The notes beneath the pieces are model-generated. The model made no database searches and was not told the origin of the DNA. It saw only the letters and a list, made by a program, of their open reading frames with translations. Positions 17,571 to 25,097 of a stretch of DNA of 64,000 nucleotides are shown one piece after another (position 1 is the stretch's first letter; each line of letters begins with the position of its first letter). The stretch lies in the NCBI GenBank assembly GCA_020629635.1, contig JAHDCX010000013.1, positions 62,001-126,000 of the forward strand. The letters run 5' to 3'. Origin of the DNA: Acidimicrobiales bacterium. GTDB taxonomy: Bacteria; Actinomycetota; Acidimicrobiia; Acidimicrobiales; SHLQ01. The position numbers and the translations under genes were made by a program.

Positions 17571-18053
17571 GTGGAGACGATTCGGATCGGCGTCCGCCCT
17601 GCGGAGAAGGACGACCTCGACGTCCTGCTCGCGATGCACGATTCCGCAGATGCTGCGATTCGAGATGAACGCGGCGGTGATCTGGACATCGCCACCCACT
17701 GGGACACCGCGATGTCATCGCGGCGGGCCTGGTACGAAGCTCAGATCGACGGCTCAACCCCGGTCTGCGTCGGAACGATCGATGACGTGGTCGTCGGCTG
17801 CATCGTGGTCGACCGCCTGTCCACGACGCTGGGCGACGTCGCTCGTGTCCAGCACCTCTGGGTGGAGCCGGCCATGCGCGGTGTCGGCGTGGGGGCATCG
17901 CTGATGCGACATGCCGTGGTGTTTGCGAAGGACGAGGGCTGTGTCGGCATCGATGCCCGGGCGCTGCCAGGAGACCGCAACACCAAGAACTTCTTCGAGA
18001 GCTTCGGCCTTGTGGCCCGAAGCCTCGTCGTCCATCAGCGCTTCGACGCCTGA
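17571..18053 (+). CDS. GNAT-family N-acetyltransferase
   Basis: A 160-residue cytosolic enzyme that should transfer acetyl from acetyl-CoA to an unidentified amine. The acetyl-CoA-binding motif A is VQHLWVEPAMRGVGVGASLM, with the pattern V-x-P-x-x-R-G-x-G-V-G. Motif B is near DARALPGDRNTKNFFESFGL. GTG start. It probably shares a transcript with the preceding hypothetical gene and is convergent with the RGD-rich protein gene. Confidence 0.88.
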   Translation: METIRIGVRPAEKDDLDVLLAMHDSADAAIRDERGGDLDIATHWDTAMSSRRAWYEAQIDGSTPVCVGTIDDVVVGCIVVDRLSTTLGDVARVQHLWVEPAMRGVGVGASLMRHAVVFAKDEGCVGIDARALPGDRNTKNFFESFGLVARSLVVHQRFDA

Positions 18054-18084
18054 GCGACGCCAGCGACCGTGAGGCCGCCGGCGT

Positions 18085-19311
18085 TCAGCCGTTTGCGGGT
18101 GCGTCGAAGAGTTTCGCGATGTCCGGCACTCGCTTCGACACTTTGCGAATCGTCGTCCGGAGCTCGTCGGTGACCTTGGCGGGAAGCCCTTCCGGAGTCA
18201 CCTGAGAACGCACAGGAGAGAACGCAACCGCATCAACGACGGTCGCCCAACGCTCCGGCGACGTTTCCGACGTCATCGACGCGTTGGCTGCCGCGGTCAG
18301 CTTCTGCTGGAGGTCGGCGGGAAGCGGTGCACCGGCCTTGGGCGGGCGGGACGATTGCCGGAGGGCCCGAACCGTCCGACCTTCCCGCAGGAGCTCGTTG
18401 AGCTCGTTGAGCCAGTTGGTGTGCTCGGCGTCGACCCGAGCAGTCACCGCGGTCTTCAGTTGCTCGGCGAGTTCTCGACTCTCCTCGTCCTTGGCCCCAT
18501 TCTCTGCGGCGACGACGACTTTCCGCAGATCCCGAATGTCGACCTCGTCGATGCCGGCCATCGCCGCCTCCGCGTTGTCGCGCCATTCGGCGCTCCGAAG
18601 ACGTGGGAGCAGCCGCTCGCCGACCGCTTCGAGCATCTTCGGCGGAATCTCGGGTTGACCGGATTGCTTCGCCGTCGCGTTCTGGGCCTCGATGACTTGC
18701 CGGAGGCCCGGCACGCCGTCGCGCAAGACGACCTTTGCGAGTGGCTGCTGGATCTCCGGAATCTCGGCGAGTACCGCATCACGATGGACACGACGCGCCC
18801 GCAGTCGCTTCGGCTTTGGCCGCGCTGGCGCGGGCGGGCGTTCGCGACGGCGGTCATTTCGGCCTCGACCGTCGCGGCCTCCACGCTCGTTGCGTGGGCG
18901 ACGGTCTCGTCCGTCTCGATCGCCGCGGCCTCCGCGGTCACCTCGACCTCCACGATCGCCTCGACCTCCACGATCGCCTCGATCACCGCGGCCTCGACGG
19001 CCATCCCGGTCACCGCGGCGTCCTCGCTTCTCGACGAGTTGTGTCGTGACCCCACCTTCGCCTCGTCCCGATCCCAGGACCTCGAGGGTCTCCGGCCGGG
19101 CCTTCTTCGTTTTCGGTGGCAACACGGCGGTGATGAACACCCCGTCGACCGCGAACTCGGCCTCGGCGCGCACGACGTCGCCGACGCTCGCTCCTTCGTA
19201 CAACAGTGATCCGTCCAGCTCGCCCTTCGGCTGCTTGGCGCCGGCGGCACGCCACGTGTAGCTGCCGTCTTCTCGCTTGCTGGTGAGCTCGACCTCGAGG
19301 CGTCTCGACAT
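18085..19311 (-). CDS. RGD/RGG-repeat protein, candidate RNA-binding
   Basis: A 408-residue protein in three parts. Residues 1-92 form a beta-rich module (SLLYEGASVGDVVRAEAEFA) that could be an OB-like fold. Residues 96-159 are an Arg/Gly/Asp repeat tract built of RGD, RGG and GRG units. Residues 175-408 are helical (PLAKVVLRDGVPGLRQVIEA and further helices). Arg-Gly tracts often bind RNA or drive condensation. ATG 19311 follows a TAGCGT -10 element by seven bases. I do not recognise the family. Confidence 0.78.
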   Translation of the reverse strand: MSRRLEVELTSKREDGSYTWRAAGAKQPKGELDGSLLYEGASVGDVVRAEAEFAVDGVFITAVLPPKTKKARPETLEVLGSGRGEGGVTTQLVEKRGRRGDRDGRRGRGDRGDRGGRGDRGGRGDRGGRGDRDGRDRRPRNERGGRDGRGRNDRRRERPPAPARPKPKRLRARRVHRDAVLAEIPEIQQPLAKVVLRDGVPGLRQVIEAQNATAKQSGQPEIPPKMLEAVGERLLPRLRSAEWRDNAEAAMAGIDEVDIRDLRKVVVAAENGAKDEESRELAEQLKTAVTARVDAEHTNWLNELNELLREGRTVRALRQSSRPPKAGAPLPADLQQKLTAAANASMTSETSPERWATVVDAVAFSPVRSQVTPEGLPAKVTDELRTTIRKVSKRVPDIAKLFDAPANG

Positions 19312-19482
19312 GGCCACCACGCTAGCGGTCGACGGCGAGCACCCCGAAACTCGGAGACCAGCGGTGGACAACGTTGTGGGCAACGTCGGGCGATCTGGGG
19401 AAATCCGGCCGTACATGTTCACAACCCTGGGGATTTCGGGTTTTGGGTTGACGCCCGTTTCGTCGTCGGCAAAGGTGCTCTC

Positions 19483-19806
19483 AGCCGCACGGAACGAAGC
19501 GGGACAACGAGACCGACGGAGCTCGAGACCGAACGCAGGAAACTGCAGCAGGGATCGGGACAACGGAGGGACCGGAATCCCAGGGATGACCGAGCGGTGA
19601 GGACACGGTCCTCGGAGGCGTGACGCTTGCGTCAAACCTCCGGCCCGAAAAGGAACTGCCCCGCCAGACCTCGGTCCAGCGGGGCAGTGATAACACGTCG
19701 AAAGAAACGGTACTGCCGGGACGATCGACACGGGTGGACCCTGACCGAACGTGAGGCCCCTGCGGAATCGGCTCCGGCTGAGACCGCAGGGGCCTCCATC
19801 TTTTTT
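19483..19806 (+). ncRNA. Candidate small RNA ending at a strong terminator
   Basis: A plus-strand terminator at 19753-19806 has no gene in front of it: the gene to the left runs away on the other strand and the gene to the right starts after it. Something non-coding must therefore be transcribed into it, or the terminator blocks stray transcripts. Stems within the region are 6 bp (19599-19604 with 19608-19613) and 10 bp (ACTGCCCCGC at 19655-19664 with GCGGGGCAGT at 19679-19688). The 5' end is guessed from the TTGACG/AAAGGT promoter. It does not match my knowledge of RNase P RNA, tmRNA, SRP RNA or 6S RNA. Confidence 0.4.
19753..19806 (+). terminator. Strong intrinsic terminator
   Basis: A perfect 13-bp stem (GAGGCCCCTGCGG at 19753-19765 paired with CCGCAGGGGCCTC at 19784-19796), an 18-base loop, then six T at 19801-19806. 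The T-run is only on the plus-strand side, which sets the direction. Confidence 0.85.
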
Positions 19807-19816
19807 GATCCGGACC

Positions 19817-19822
19817 TAGCAT
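19817..19822 (+). promoter_or_regulatory. -10 element (TAGCAT), leaderless
   Basis: The hexamer lies seven bases before the ATG at 19830 and directly follows the terminator, so the S4 gene is insulated from upstream transcription. Confidence 0.45.
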
Positions 19823-19829
19823 TCCGGCC

Positions 19830-20222
19830 ATGACCGACCGAGTCCGCGTCGACGTATGGCTCTGGGCTATTCGGGTGTTCAAGACCCGCACCGCCGCCAC
19901 GGATGCGTGCCGCCAGGGCGCCGTGCGCGTGAACGACGTGGTCGCCAAGCCTGCTCGGACCATCGAGGTCGGTGATGCGGTGTCGCTTCGGCGACGCGGC
20001 CACACGCACGCCTTCGCCGTCGAGGGAGTCAGCACTCGCCGAGTGGGCGCCGCAGCCGCCGCCGAACTCTTCACCGACCACAACCCGGCTCCACCGAGAA
20101 CGAGAAACACGCTCAACGACGCCGTCGTTGGTAACCGCGATCCCGGCTCTGGACGCCCAACCAAGAGGGACCGCCGCGACCTGGACCGCCTCCGTGGAAG
20201 GAACACCCGCCGTGACGATTGA
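19830..20222 (+). CDS. S4-domain RNA-binding protein (Hsp15-like)
   Basis: A 130-residue protein. The N-terminal S4 fold is clear: VRVDVWLWAIRVFKTRTAAT, then ACRQGAVRVNDVVAKPARTI and VGDAVSLRRRG. The C-terminal tail is basic (RPTKRDRRDLDRLRGRNTRR). Hsp15 (HslR) relatives bind stalled 50S subunits carrying nascent chains, a plausible but untested role here. The end overlaps the GTG of the next gene by 11 bases. Confidence 0.88.
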   Translation: MTDRVRVDVWLWAIRVFKTRTAATDACRQGAVRVNDVVAKPARTIEVGDAVSLRRRGHTHAFAVEGVSTRRVGAAAAAELFTDHNPAPPRTRNTLNDAVVGNRDPGSGRPTKRDRRDLDRLRGRNTRRDD

Positions 20223-20607
20223 CCCCGCCTCGCCGTCGGAGGCGATTCGAACCTTCTTTGCCGAACGCCATCTCGCGACCTTGACCGTCCGGCGCGTGGA
20301 CGGCCGTCCGCACGTGACGCCAGTCGGGTTCACCTACGAACCCGAGCGTCAGCTCGCTCGGGTGATCACCTGGGAGACCTCCTGGAAGGCCCGCCACGTG
20401 GCCCGGGAGCCCGGCATGCACGTGGCGATCTCGACCGTCGATGGCGGCCGCTGGGCGACGCTCTACGGACGAGCGACGGTGACCGCAGACGCAGACGCCG
20501 TCGCCGAAGCCGTCCGCCGATACGCCGATCGGTACCGACAGCCCAAGGAACGACCGGATCGGGTGGTGATCGAAGTCGCCGTCGAGGAAATCTTGGGGCG
20601 GGCATGA
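20212..20607 (+). CDS. PPOX-class, probably F420-dependent, flavin-fold oxidoreductase
   Basis: A 131-residue split-barrel protein. The strands LATLTVRRVDGRPHVTPVGF and ARVITWETSWKARHVAREPG, and the ending DRVVIEVAVEEILGR, fit the pyridoxamine-phosphate-oxidase-like family that in actinobacteria often uses cofactor F420. The substrate cannot be read from sequence. GTG 20212 is chosen because the family motif begins soon after it; the longer open frame upstream is the S4 gene in another frame. Its stop overlaps the next start (ATGA). Confidence 0.82.
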   Translation: MTIDPASPSEAIRTFFAERHLATLTVRRVDGRPHVTPVGFTYEPERQLARVITWETSWKARHVAREPGMHVAISTVDGGRWATLYGRATVTADADAVAEAVRRYADRYRQPKERPDRVVIEVAVEEILGRA

Positions 20608-21095
20608 GCACACTGTCGGCGACCCGTACGACGACGACCGCGAGCTCGCCCGAGATCGTGTTCGACCTCCTTCGGCAGATGGGATACGGACGAGCCGGGT
20701 GGTACAGCTACGACTGGATCGACAATCTCGGGCGCCGGAGCGCCGACCATCTCGATCCCGAGTGGTACGTCCACGGGACCGACGACCACATGCCGGGCGG
20801 CCCGATCGACTTCGATGTCGTCGAATTCGACCGTCCGCATCGGATCGCCATCGCGGTCAAGCGAACCACCGGACCGTGGTCGGTCGATTTCACGCTCTCG
20901 TGGGCACTCTTATTGCTTTCCGGCCCGAGGGCAGAGACACAGATCTCGAGTACCGCGAGAATCGAGGTGTCCGGGCCCGGTGGTTCGCTGCTAACGAGTG
21001 GGCTCCTGTGGGGCGACGGAGTGATGGTTCGCCGTCAGTTGCGAGGCCTGGCAGACCGAGCGGCGGCATTGCACGCGGAGATCACACGCCGGTGA
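20604..21095 (+). CDS. SRPBCC-family (START-like) protein
   Basis: A 163-residue protein of the polyketide-cyclase/START-like superfamily, whose members bind hydrophobic ligands in a helix-grip cavity. GYGRAGWYSYDWIDNLGRRS is a characteristic block of one SRPBCC subgroup, and a C-terminal long helix (RRQLRGLADRAAALHAEI) closes the fold. Coupled to the PPOX gene by ATGA overlap. The ligand is unknown. Confidence 0.75.
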   Translation: MSTLSATRTTTTASSPEIVFDLLRQMGYGRAGWYSYDWIDNLGRRSADHLDPEWYVHGTDDHMPGGPIDFDVVEFDRPHRIAIAVKRTTGPWSVDFTLSWALLLLSGPRAETQISSTARIEVSGPGGSLLTSGLLWGDGVMVRRQLRGLADRAAALHAEITRR

Positions 21096-21114
21096 GATGG
21101 GGGAGCGGCGCCGC

Positions 21115-21120
21115 TACTCT
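21115..21120 (+). promoter_or_regulatory. -10 element (TACTCT), leaderless
   Basis: The hexamer ends six bases before the ATG at 21127; no ribosome-binding site can fit between. Confidence 0.45.
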
Positions 21121-21126
21121 CGCGCC

Positions 21127-21867
21127 ATGACCGCCGACGACGGGACCTCGAACACCGGTCTCTACCGACACCCGTATCCGAGCCCCGAACTCGCCGCCCG
21201 ACACGCTTTCGTAGAGCTCGAGCACGACCGCCTCAGCACCGAGGAGATGGCCGCCCGGTGCACGGCCTTTCGAGAAACCCTCGATCGTCGTCGCTCGGTT
21301 CGGATGTTCTCCGACGAACCGATCCCGGCTGACATCATCGAGACCGCCATCATGGCCGCATCATCCGCACCGTCAGGCGCGCATCGTCAGCCGTGGCGAT
21401 TCGTGATGACGAACGACCCGGACCTGAAGCGACGCATCCGTCTCGCGGCGGAAGAGGAGGAGCGGACCAACTATCTCGAGAACCGGATGAACGATGAGTG
21501 GCAGGAGGCCCTCGCCCCGTTGGGAACCGATCACCACAAGGAGTTCCTCGAGATCGCACCGTGGATCGTCGTCTTGTTCGAGGAACGGTTCGGGGTTGCC
21601 AACGACGGGTCGAAGATCCCGAACTACTACGTCAAGGAGAGTTGTGGGATCGCCGCCGGGTTTTTCATCGCCGCCCTGCACATGGCGGGGTTGTGCACGC
21701 TCACGCACACGCCGACCCCGATGCGTTTCCTGAACGAGGTGCTCGAGCGGCCCGACAACGAGCGGCCATTCGTACTGTTTCCGGTGGGCCGACCGCTCAG
21801 CGGCACGCAAGTGCCGGACATTCGACGAAAGCGGTCCGATGAAGTGATCGTGCGTCGCGGAGCATGA
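21127..21867 (+). CDS. Nitroreductase-family FMN oxidoreductase
   Basis: A 246-residue flavoenzyme. RRRSVRMFSDEPIP and SSAPSGAHRQPWRFVMTND are the FMN-phosphate-binding and dimer-interface blocks of the nitroreductase fold. The long middle segment, and YVKESCGIAAGFFIAALHMA with TLTHTPTPMRFLNEVL, resemble the iodotyrosine-deiodinase branch more than classic NfsB. The substrate is undetermined. An in-frame start at 21097 is less likely given the -10 element at 21115. Confidence 0.88.
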   Translation: MTADDGTSNTGLYRHPYPSPELAARHAFVELEHDRLSTEEMAARCTAFRETLDRRRSVRMFSDEPIPADIIETAIMAASSAPSGAHRQPWRFVMTNDPDLKRRIRLAAEEEERTNYLENRMNDEWQEALAPLGTDHHKEFLEIAPWIVVLFEERFGVANDGSKIPNYYVKESCGIAAGFFIAALHMAGLCTLTHTPTPMRFLNEVLERPDNERPFVLFPVGRPLSGTQVPDIRRKRSDEVIVRRGA

Positions 21868-21946
21868 CAGTCGATATCTGGTTCATCCTCGCCACGAACA
21901 TGCCGATGAGTCGGGCATGCAGCGGTCAGCGATTCAGGTGGTCAAG

Positions 21947-22168
21947 ATGCGCCTTGGCGATCTCCAGACCGGCGACGTCGTGAACAAGCACCCGGACGAG
22001 TCCAAAGGCTGGTTCATCGTCAAGGGTCTTCAGAAACTCCCGAACGGTGGCCTGTCGGTCGAAGCGATGAACCCGAAGGACAGCATCAACGGCCAGCCGC
22101 AAGATCTCGTGGGCGTACAGATCCGCTACGCGATCGAGATGCCCGCTGGACCAGCGAAAGCCGCCTGA
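21947..22168 (+). CDS. Small hypothetical protein
   Basis: A 73-residue beta-rich protein (MRLGDLQTGDVVNKHPDESK, then GLSVEAMNPKDSINGQPQDL). AGGTGG at 21936-21941, five bases before the ATG, supports this start over ATG 21917. The family is not recognised. It is convergent with the flavoprotein gene. Confidence 0.65.
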   Translation: MRLGDLQTGDVVNKHPDESKGWFIVKGLQKLPNGGLSVEAMNPKDSINGQPQDLVGVQIRYAIEMPAGPAKAA

Positions 22169-22190
22169 ACGACAGAGCGCCTGCGTGCGG

Positions 22191-23402
22191 TCAGTCGCCT
22201 GTCCGTGACAGCTCAGAAGCCACAGCGGCGCGGCCTACGGCGTGCGCCGTGCTGAAGCACGCCTGAAGGAGATAACCGCCCGTCGGCGCCTCCCAGTCGA
22301 GCATTTCGCCAACGACGTGCACGCCGGGCAGCGACTCCAGCTCGAAGCCCGGGCCGATCTCTGTCCAGGCAACACCTCCCGCCGAAGAAATGGCACGGTC
22401 AATGGCCGACATCGACGTGACCGTGATCGGCACCGCCTTCGCGAGCTGTGCGAGCTCGAACGGATCCTTGGGCAACTGGTTCGCTGTGGCTTCGCGCATG
22501 AGCGACGCTCCGACAGCGGGGATACCGGCACGGCGAAGCCATTTCGTCGCGGTGTCACCCGACCTCCGCCGGTCAGTGAGACGTGCGGTGAGCGCTCGGA
22601 TGTCGAGGTCGGGCATCAGGTCGATCTGGACGCTGACCGAACCCTTCGTGAGCGCCTCCCGAATCCGACGCGACTGGGCGTAGATCGGACCGCCTTCGAG
22701 CCCGGCGCGCGTGACGACCGGGTCGCCGCGGACCTCTTGGTCCTCGACGATGACGGCGGCGTTCTTGATCGGCACGCCGGAGAAGCGGTCAGACATCACT
22801 CCGGACCATTCAACGTCAACACCACAGTTGGCTGGCTGGAAGGCTTCGACCCGGACGCCGCGGTCGGTCAGCAGCGTCCGCCACGACCCGTCACCGCCGA
22901 CACGCGGCCAGCTCGGTCCACCGAGCGCAAGAATGGTCCGATCGACCCGAACCGACACCGGCTGCGACGGCGTCGCGAACTGCAGCGCCTCATCGTCGCC
23001 CCAGCCAATCCAGCGGTGCTGAGGCTCGAAGCGCACGGCCAGGCCCTCCAGCCGCCGCAGCCACGAACGCAGCAACGGAACCGCCCGGAATTCGTTAGGG
23101 AACACCCGTCCGCTCGTACCGACGAACGTCTCGTGGCCGAGTCCCGCGCACCAGGCGCGAAGATCGTCGGGGGAGAAGGCTCGAATGGCCGACTCGAGAT
23201 GCGGGCGTTCGGGCCCGTATCGATCGAGGAAGACGTCGATTGGTTCGCTGTGGGTCAGGTTGAGACCGCCTCGTCCTGCCAGCACGAACTTCCGTGCCGG
23301 CGAACGATGCTGATCGAACACGACCACGTCGTGGCCCGCACCTGCGGCAACCTCGGCGGCCATCAGACCAGCAGGACCCGCTCCAACGACCGCAACGCGC
23401 AC
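22191..23402 (-). CDS. HI0933/BaiN-like flavoprotein (NAD(P)/FAD-dependent oxidoreductase)
   Basis: A 403-residue FAD protein. The N-terminal dinucleotide-binding motif is VAVVGAGPAGLMAAEVAAGA. ARKFVLAGRGGLNLTHSEP is the signature segment of the HI0933/TIGR03862 family, and DWEAPTGGYLLQACFSTAHA is the C-terminal FAD site. No partner or substrate is evident. The start is GTG 23402, with TAGCCT six bases upstream at 23409-23414 implying a leaderless transcript. Confidence 0.88.
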   Translation of the reverse strand: MRVAVVGAGPAGLMAAEVAAGAGHDVVVFDQHRSPARKFVLAGRGGLNLTHSEPIDVFLDRYGPERPHLESAIRAFSPDDLRAWCAGLGHETFVGTSGRVFPNEFRAVPLLRSWLRRLEGLAVRFEPQHRWIGWGDDEALQFATPSQPVSVRVDRTILALGGPSWPRVGGDGSWRTLLTDRGVRVEAFQPANCGVDVEWSGVMSDRFSGVPIKNAAVIVEDQEVRGDPVVTRAGLEGGPIYAQSRRIREALTKGSVSVQIDLMPDLDIRALTARLTDRRRSGDTATKWLRRAGIPAVGASLMREATANQLPKDPFELAQLAKAVPITVTSMSAIDRAISSAGGVAWTEIGPGFELESLPGVHVVGEMLDWEAPTGGYLLQACFSTAHAVGRAAVASELSRTGD

Positions 23403-23408
23403 GAAGTG

Positions 23409-23414
23409 AGGCTA
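23409..23414 (-). promoter_or_regulatory. -10 element (TAGCCT), leaderless
   Basis: Six bases before the GTG at 23402, read on the minus strand. Confidence 0.45.
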
Positions 23415-23443
23415 CTTCCGGGAAGGTCAGTCCTTCGGTGCTC

Positions 23444-23959
23444 TCAAAAAGGAAAGCTCAGTGCAGCCAATGCGCACGAGAACACCGCAAGGAGAAAGAT
23501 GTTTGTCTCCAACGGAGATGAGTTCTCCGTTGGCGTTTCCTTCCCAGCCCGAAAGCCTCCGATCAACCAGCCAGCGAAGACGAGCGTGCATAGGCAAATC
23601 CAAATCGCCGAGAGAGTCTGGATCAACGACGGCGCTTCGTTCCGAAGTTCGACGGCAAGCAGCGCGACGAAGCCCAATCCGAGGCCGGAGTTCACGAACG
23701 CGGCAATCGCGAACCTTCGCATCCTCATGAATCGGTCCTCAGCCCGGTCCGCCGATCGCTCGAGCCGCCGGATGGTGTCCGGACCGCCAAAGCCAGAAAA
23801 GCGTCGATGGAAGCGAGCTGCCGACCGTTGATACGCAGCCTCCTGAAGCGCCGTCGAGCTCACAACGAACAGCGCGGCTGCGACGATCGCGTGCACCGCC
23901 ATAAACATCAGCAACACGTTCACACCCAGATTTCTCGGCAGCCTTGTTCGTCGTCTCAA
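23444..23959 (-). CDS. Hypothetical membrane protein
   Basis: A protein of up to 171 residues with four predicted membrane segments: VLLMFMAVHAIVAAALFVVS, FAIAAFVNSGLGLGFVALLA, LSAIWICLCTLVFAGWLIGG and NIFLLAVFSCALAALSFPF. A charged Arg-rich loop separates the first two. The start is uncertain: TTG 23959 or the GTG at 23923. The DNA immediately upstream (about 24040-24070) is strikingly AT-rich for this window. Function unknown. Confidence 0.65.
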   Translation of the reverse strand: MRRRTRLPRNLGVNVLLMFMAVHAIVAAALFVVSSTALQEAAYQRSAARFHRRFSGFGGPDTIRRLERSADRAEDRFMRMRRFAIAAFVNSGLGLGFVALLAVELRNEAPSLIQTLSAIWICLCTLVFAGWLIGGFRAGKETPTENSSPLETNIFLLAVFSCALAALSFPF

Positions 23960-24071
23960 CGATCTTCGACGTCACCGAGTAACGCCTGTCCGTGACGAGG
24001 CGCGTTCGGTTCCAGTCTTTCAGCTGAGCCGAAGACTTGGACAGTACTTTACATAACGTATATTTCCGGCG

Positions 24072-24524
24072 TTAGGTGCCGTTTTCTCCATCACGGGGTT
24101 CGCTATCGGCGACCCACTCCACGACCGTCGCCCGGTCCAACGCCCCCGCAGCCGCTGCGCCGTAGATTGCGGCCAAGCCGCCAGCAAGGTCGTCGTCGAA
24201 GAATCGGACCACGACGACCGCCACGTCGACGAGTTCACGCTGCACGATCTCATCGAGGATCGCTCGTTCGGCCGGACCAGCGTCAACGTGGCCTCCGTGT
24301 CGTTCCGACGGCGGACTGCCGAGGCGCCAGGCGAAGCCATGTCCACGCGCCTCGGGATACCTCGAGAGCACCGATGCGATCACGCGTCGAGCGTCGGACA
24401 CATCGACGATCGGTGATGCGACGGCGGACACTCCATAGCCCATCCGAAGCTCGGCGCTGAACGTCGATGGACAAGACACGGTCCATCTCATATTCGCCCG
24501 GCCACTCGACGTGTCCTTCGTCAT
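24072..24524 (-). CDS. Divergent YigZ/UPF0029-like protein
   Basis: A 150-residue protein resembling the N-terminal domain of YigZ/IMPACT proteins: PEARGHGFAWRLG, AERAILDEIVQRELVDVAVV and GLAAIYGAAAAGALDRATV line up with the intact YigZ at 25098. The usual GEPxGTAGxPI motif is missing, and the FGGxxLGxGGL motif is changed to FDDDLAGGLA. The ATG overlaps the stop of the upstream lipoprotein gene (ATGA), which fixes the start. It may be a decayed paralogue or have a new role. Confidence 0.7.
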   Translation of the reverse strand: MTKDTSSGRANMRWTVSCPSTFSAELRMGYGVSAVASPIVDVSDARRVIASVLSRYPEARGHGFAWRLGSPPSERHGGHVDAGPAERAILDEIVQRELVDVAVVVVRFFDDDLAGGLAAIYGAAAAGALDRATVVEWVADSEPRDGENGT

Positions 24525-24859
24525 CGGCCCCAGGAGGTGCTCTCCGCCGCGATACCTCCGATTTCGATGAAGCACGGCACGTGGAGTTCGGCTGGGACCT
24601 CACGCCCCGTCTTCACCCACCACGGAGCACCCGCGCCATCGACGAGAACCTGGGCTCCGCCAGGATCGAAGCCCTCTCGTTCCAGGCAACCTTCGTAGTG
24701 CTCACCGAGATCTTCGGCCGTCGCGTCGACCGGCAGATTCGGGTCAACAAGCGGAGCGTCAACAGCTAGGCGATCCGTACAACCACTGAGCCCCGCCAAC
24801 GCAAGAACGACAAACAACCCCCGACGAAGTTCGAGCGTGGCGGTCGTGCCCATTTCCAT
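24521..24859 (-). CDS. Small predicted lipoprotein
   Basis: A 112-residue protein with signal LRRGLFVVLALAGLSGC; LSGC is a lipobox, so it should be lipidated and exposed outside the membrane. The mature part is acidic and has the pattern EHYEGCLEREGF, with two further cysteines (CLERE and PCFIEI). The start is ATG 24859 or 24853. Coupled to the YigZ-like gene by ATGA overlap, an odd pairing of an exported and a cytosolic protein. Confidence 0.72.
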   Translation of the reverse strand: MEMGTTATLELRRGLFVVLALAGLSGCTDRLAVDAPLVDPNLPVDATAEDLGEHYEGCLEREGFDPGGAQVLVDGAGAPWWVKTGREVPAELHVPCFIEIGGIAAESTSWGR

Positions 24860-24965
24860 ACGGTATGCGAGGAGCTCATCTCTTCGCGTCGGACGTCAGC
24901 CCTGGTCTCCGATGTCTGCGTCGTAGGAGCAGAAGACCGCGCTATCGACCAGCCATGCGAGCACT

Positions 24966-25019
24966 CCCTGATGGAAATAGCCCTCCGCAGTCCCCTGATG
25001 GAAATAGCCCTCCGCAGTC
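24966..25019. repeat. Perfect 27-bp tandem duplication
   Basis: Two head-to-tail copies (24966-24992 and 24993-25019) of a unit that begins CCCTGATGGAAATAGCC and ends CGCAGTC. The unit is nine codons long, but no convincing gene crosses it. It lies in the 238-bp gap between the lipoprotein and yigZ genes, which otherwise shows nothing I can identify. Confidence 0.9.
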
Positions 25020-25097
25020 GAGAGGTCAGGTACTCGACGGCTTCGGCTGGGAGCGACGAAAGCGGAAGTTCATTGGCTGCCATGAAGGGCCTCTCGT

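Larger units (their letters stand above)
19312..19829. other. 518-bp region between divergent genes, holding the candidate small RNA
   Basis: No coding sequence is supported here on either strand. Bases 19319-19324 (TAGCGT) are the -10 of the minus-strand gene. TTGACG at 19448-19453 with AAAGGT 17 bases later at 19471-19476 is a possible plus-strand promoter. Three hairpins follow (19599-19613, 19655-19688, 19753-19796), plus the palindrome TGACGC-TT-GCGTCA at 19621-19634. TAGCAT at 19817-19822 serves the next gene. Confidence 0.6.

Noticed and set aside
18851-19040. RGD motifs as integrin-binding sites
   Set aside because: The protein has no signal peptide; the RGD units are part of a long Arg/Gly/Asp repeat in a cytosolic protein.
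19483-19806. RNase P RNA, tmRNA, SRP RNA or 6S RNA at the orphan terminator
   Set aside because: None of the conserved core sequences I know for these RNAs is visible, and the hairpin layout differs.
24966-25019. Possible CRISPR repeat
   Set aside because: Only two copies, directly abutting with no spacer.
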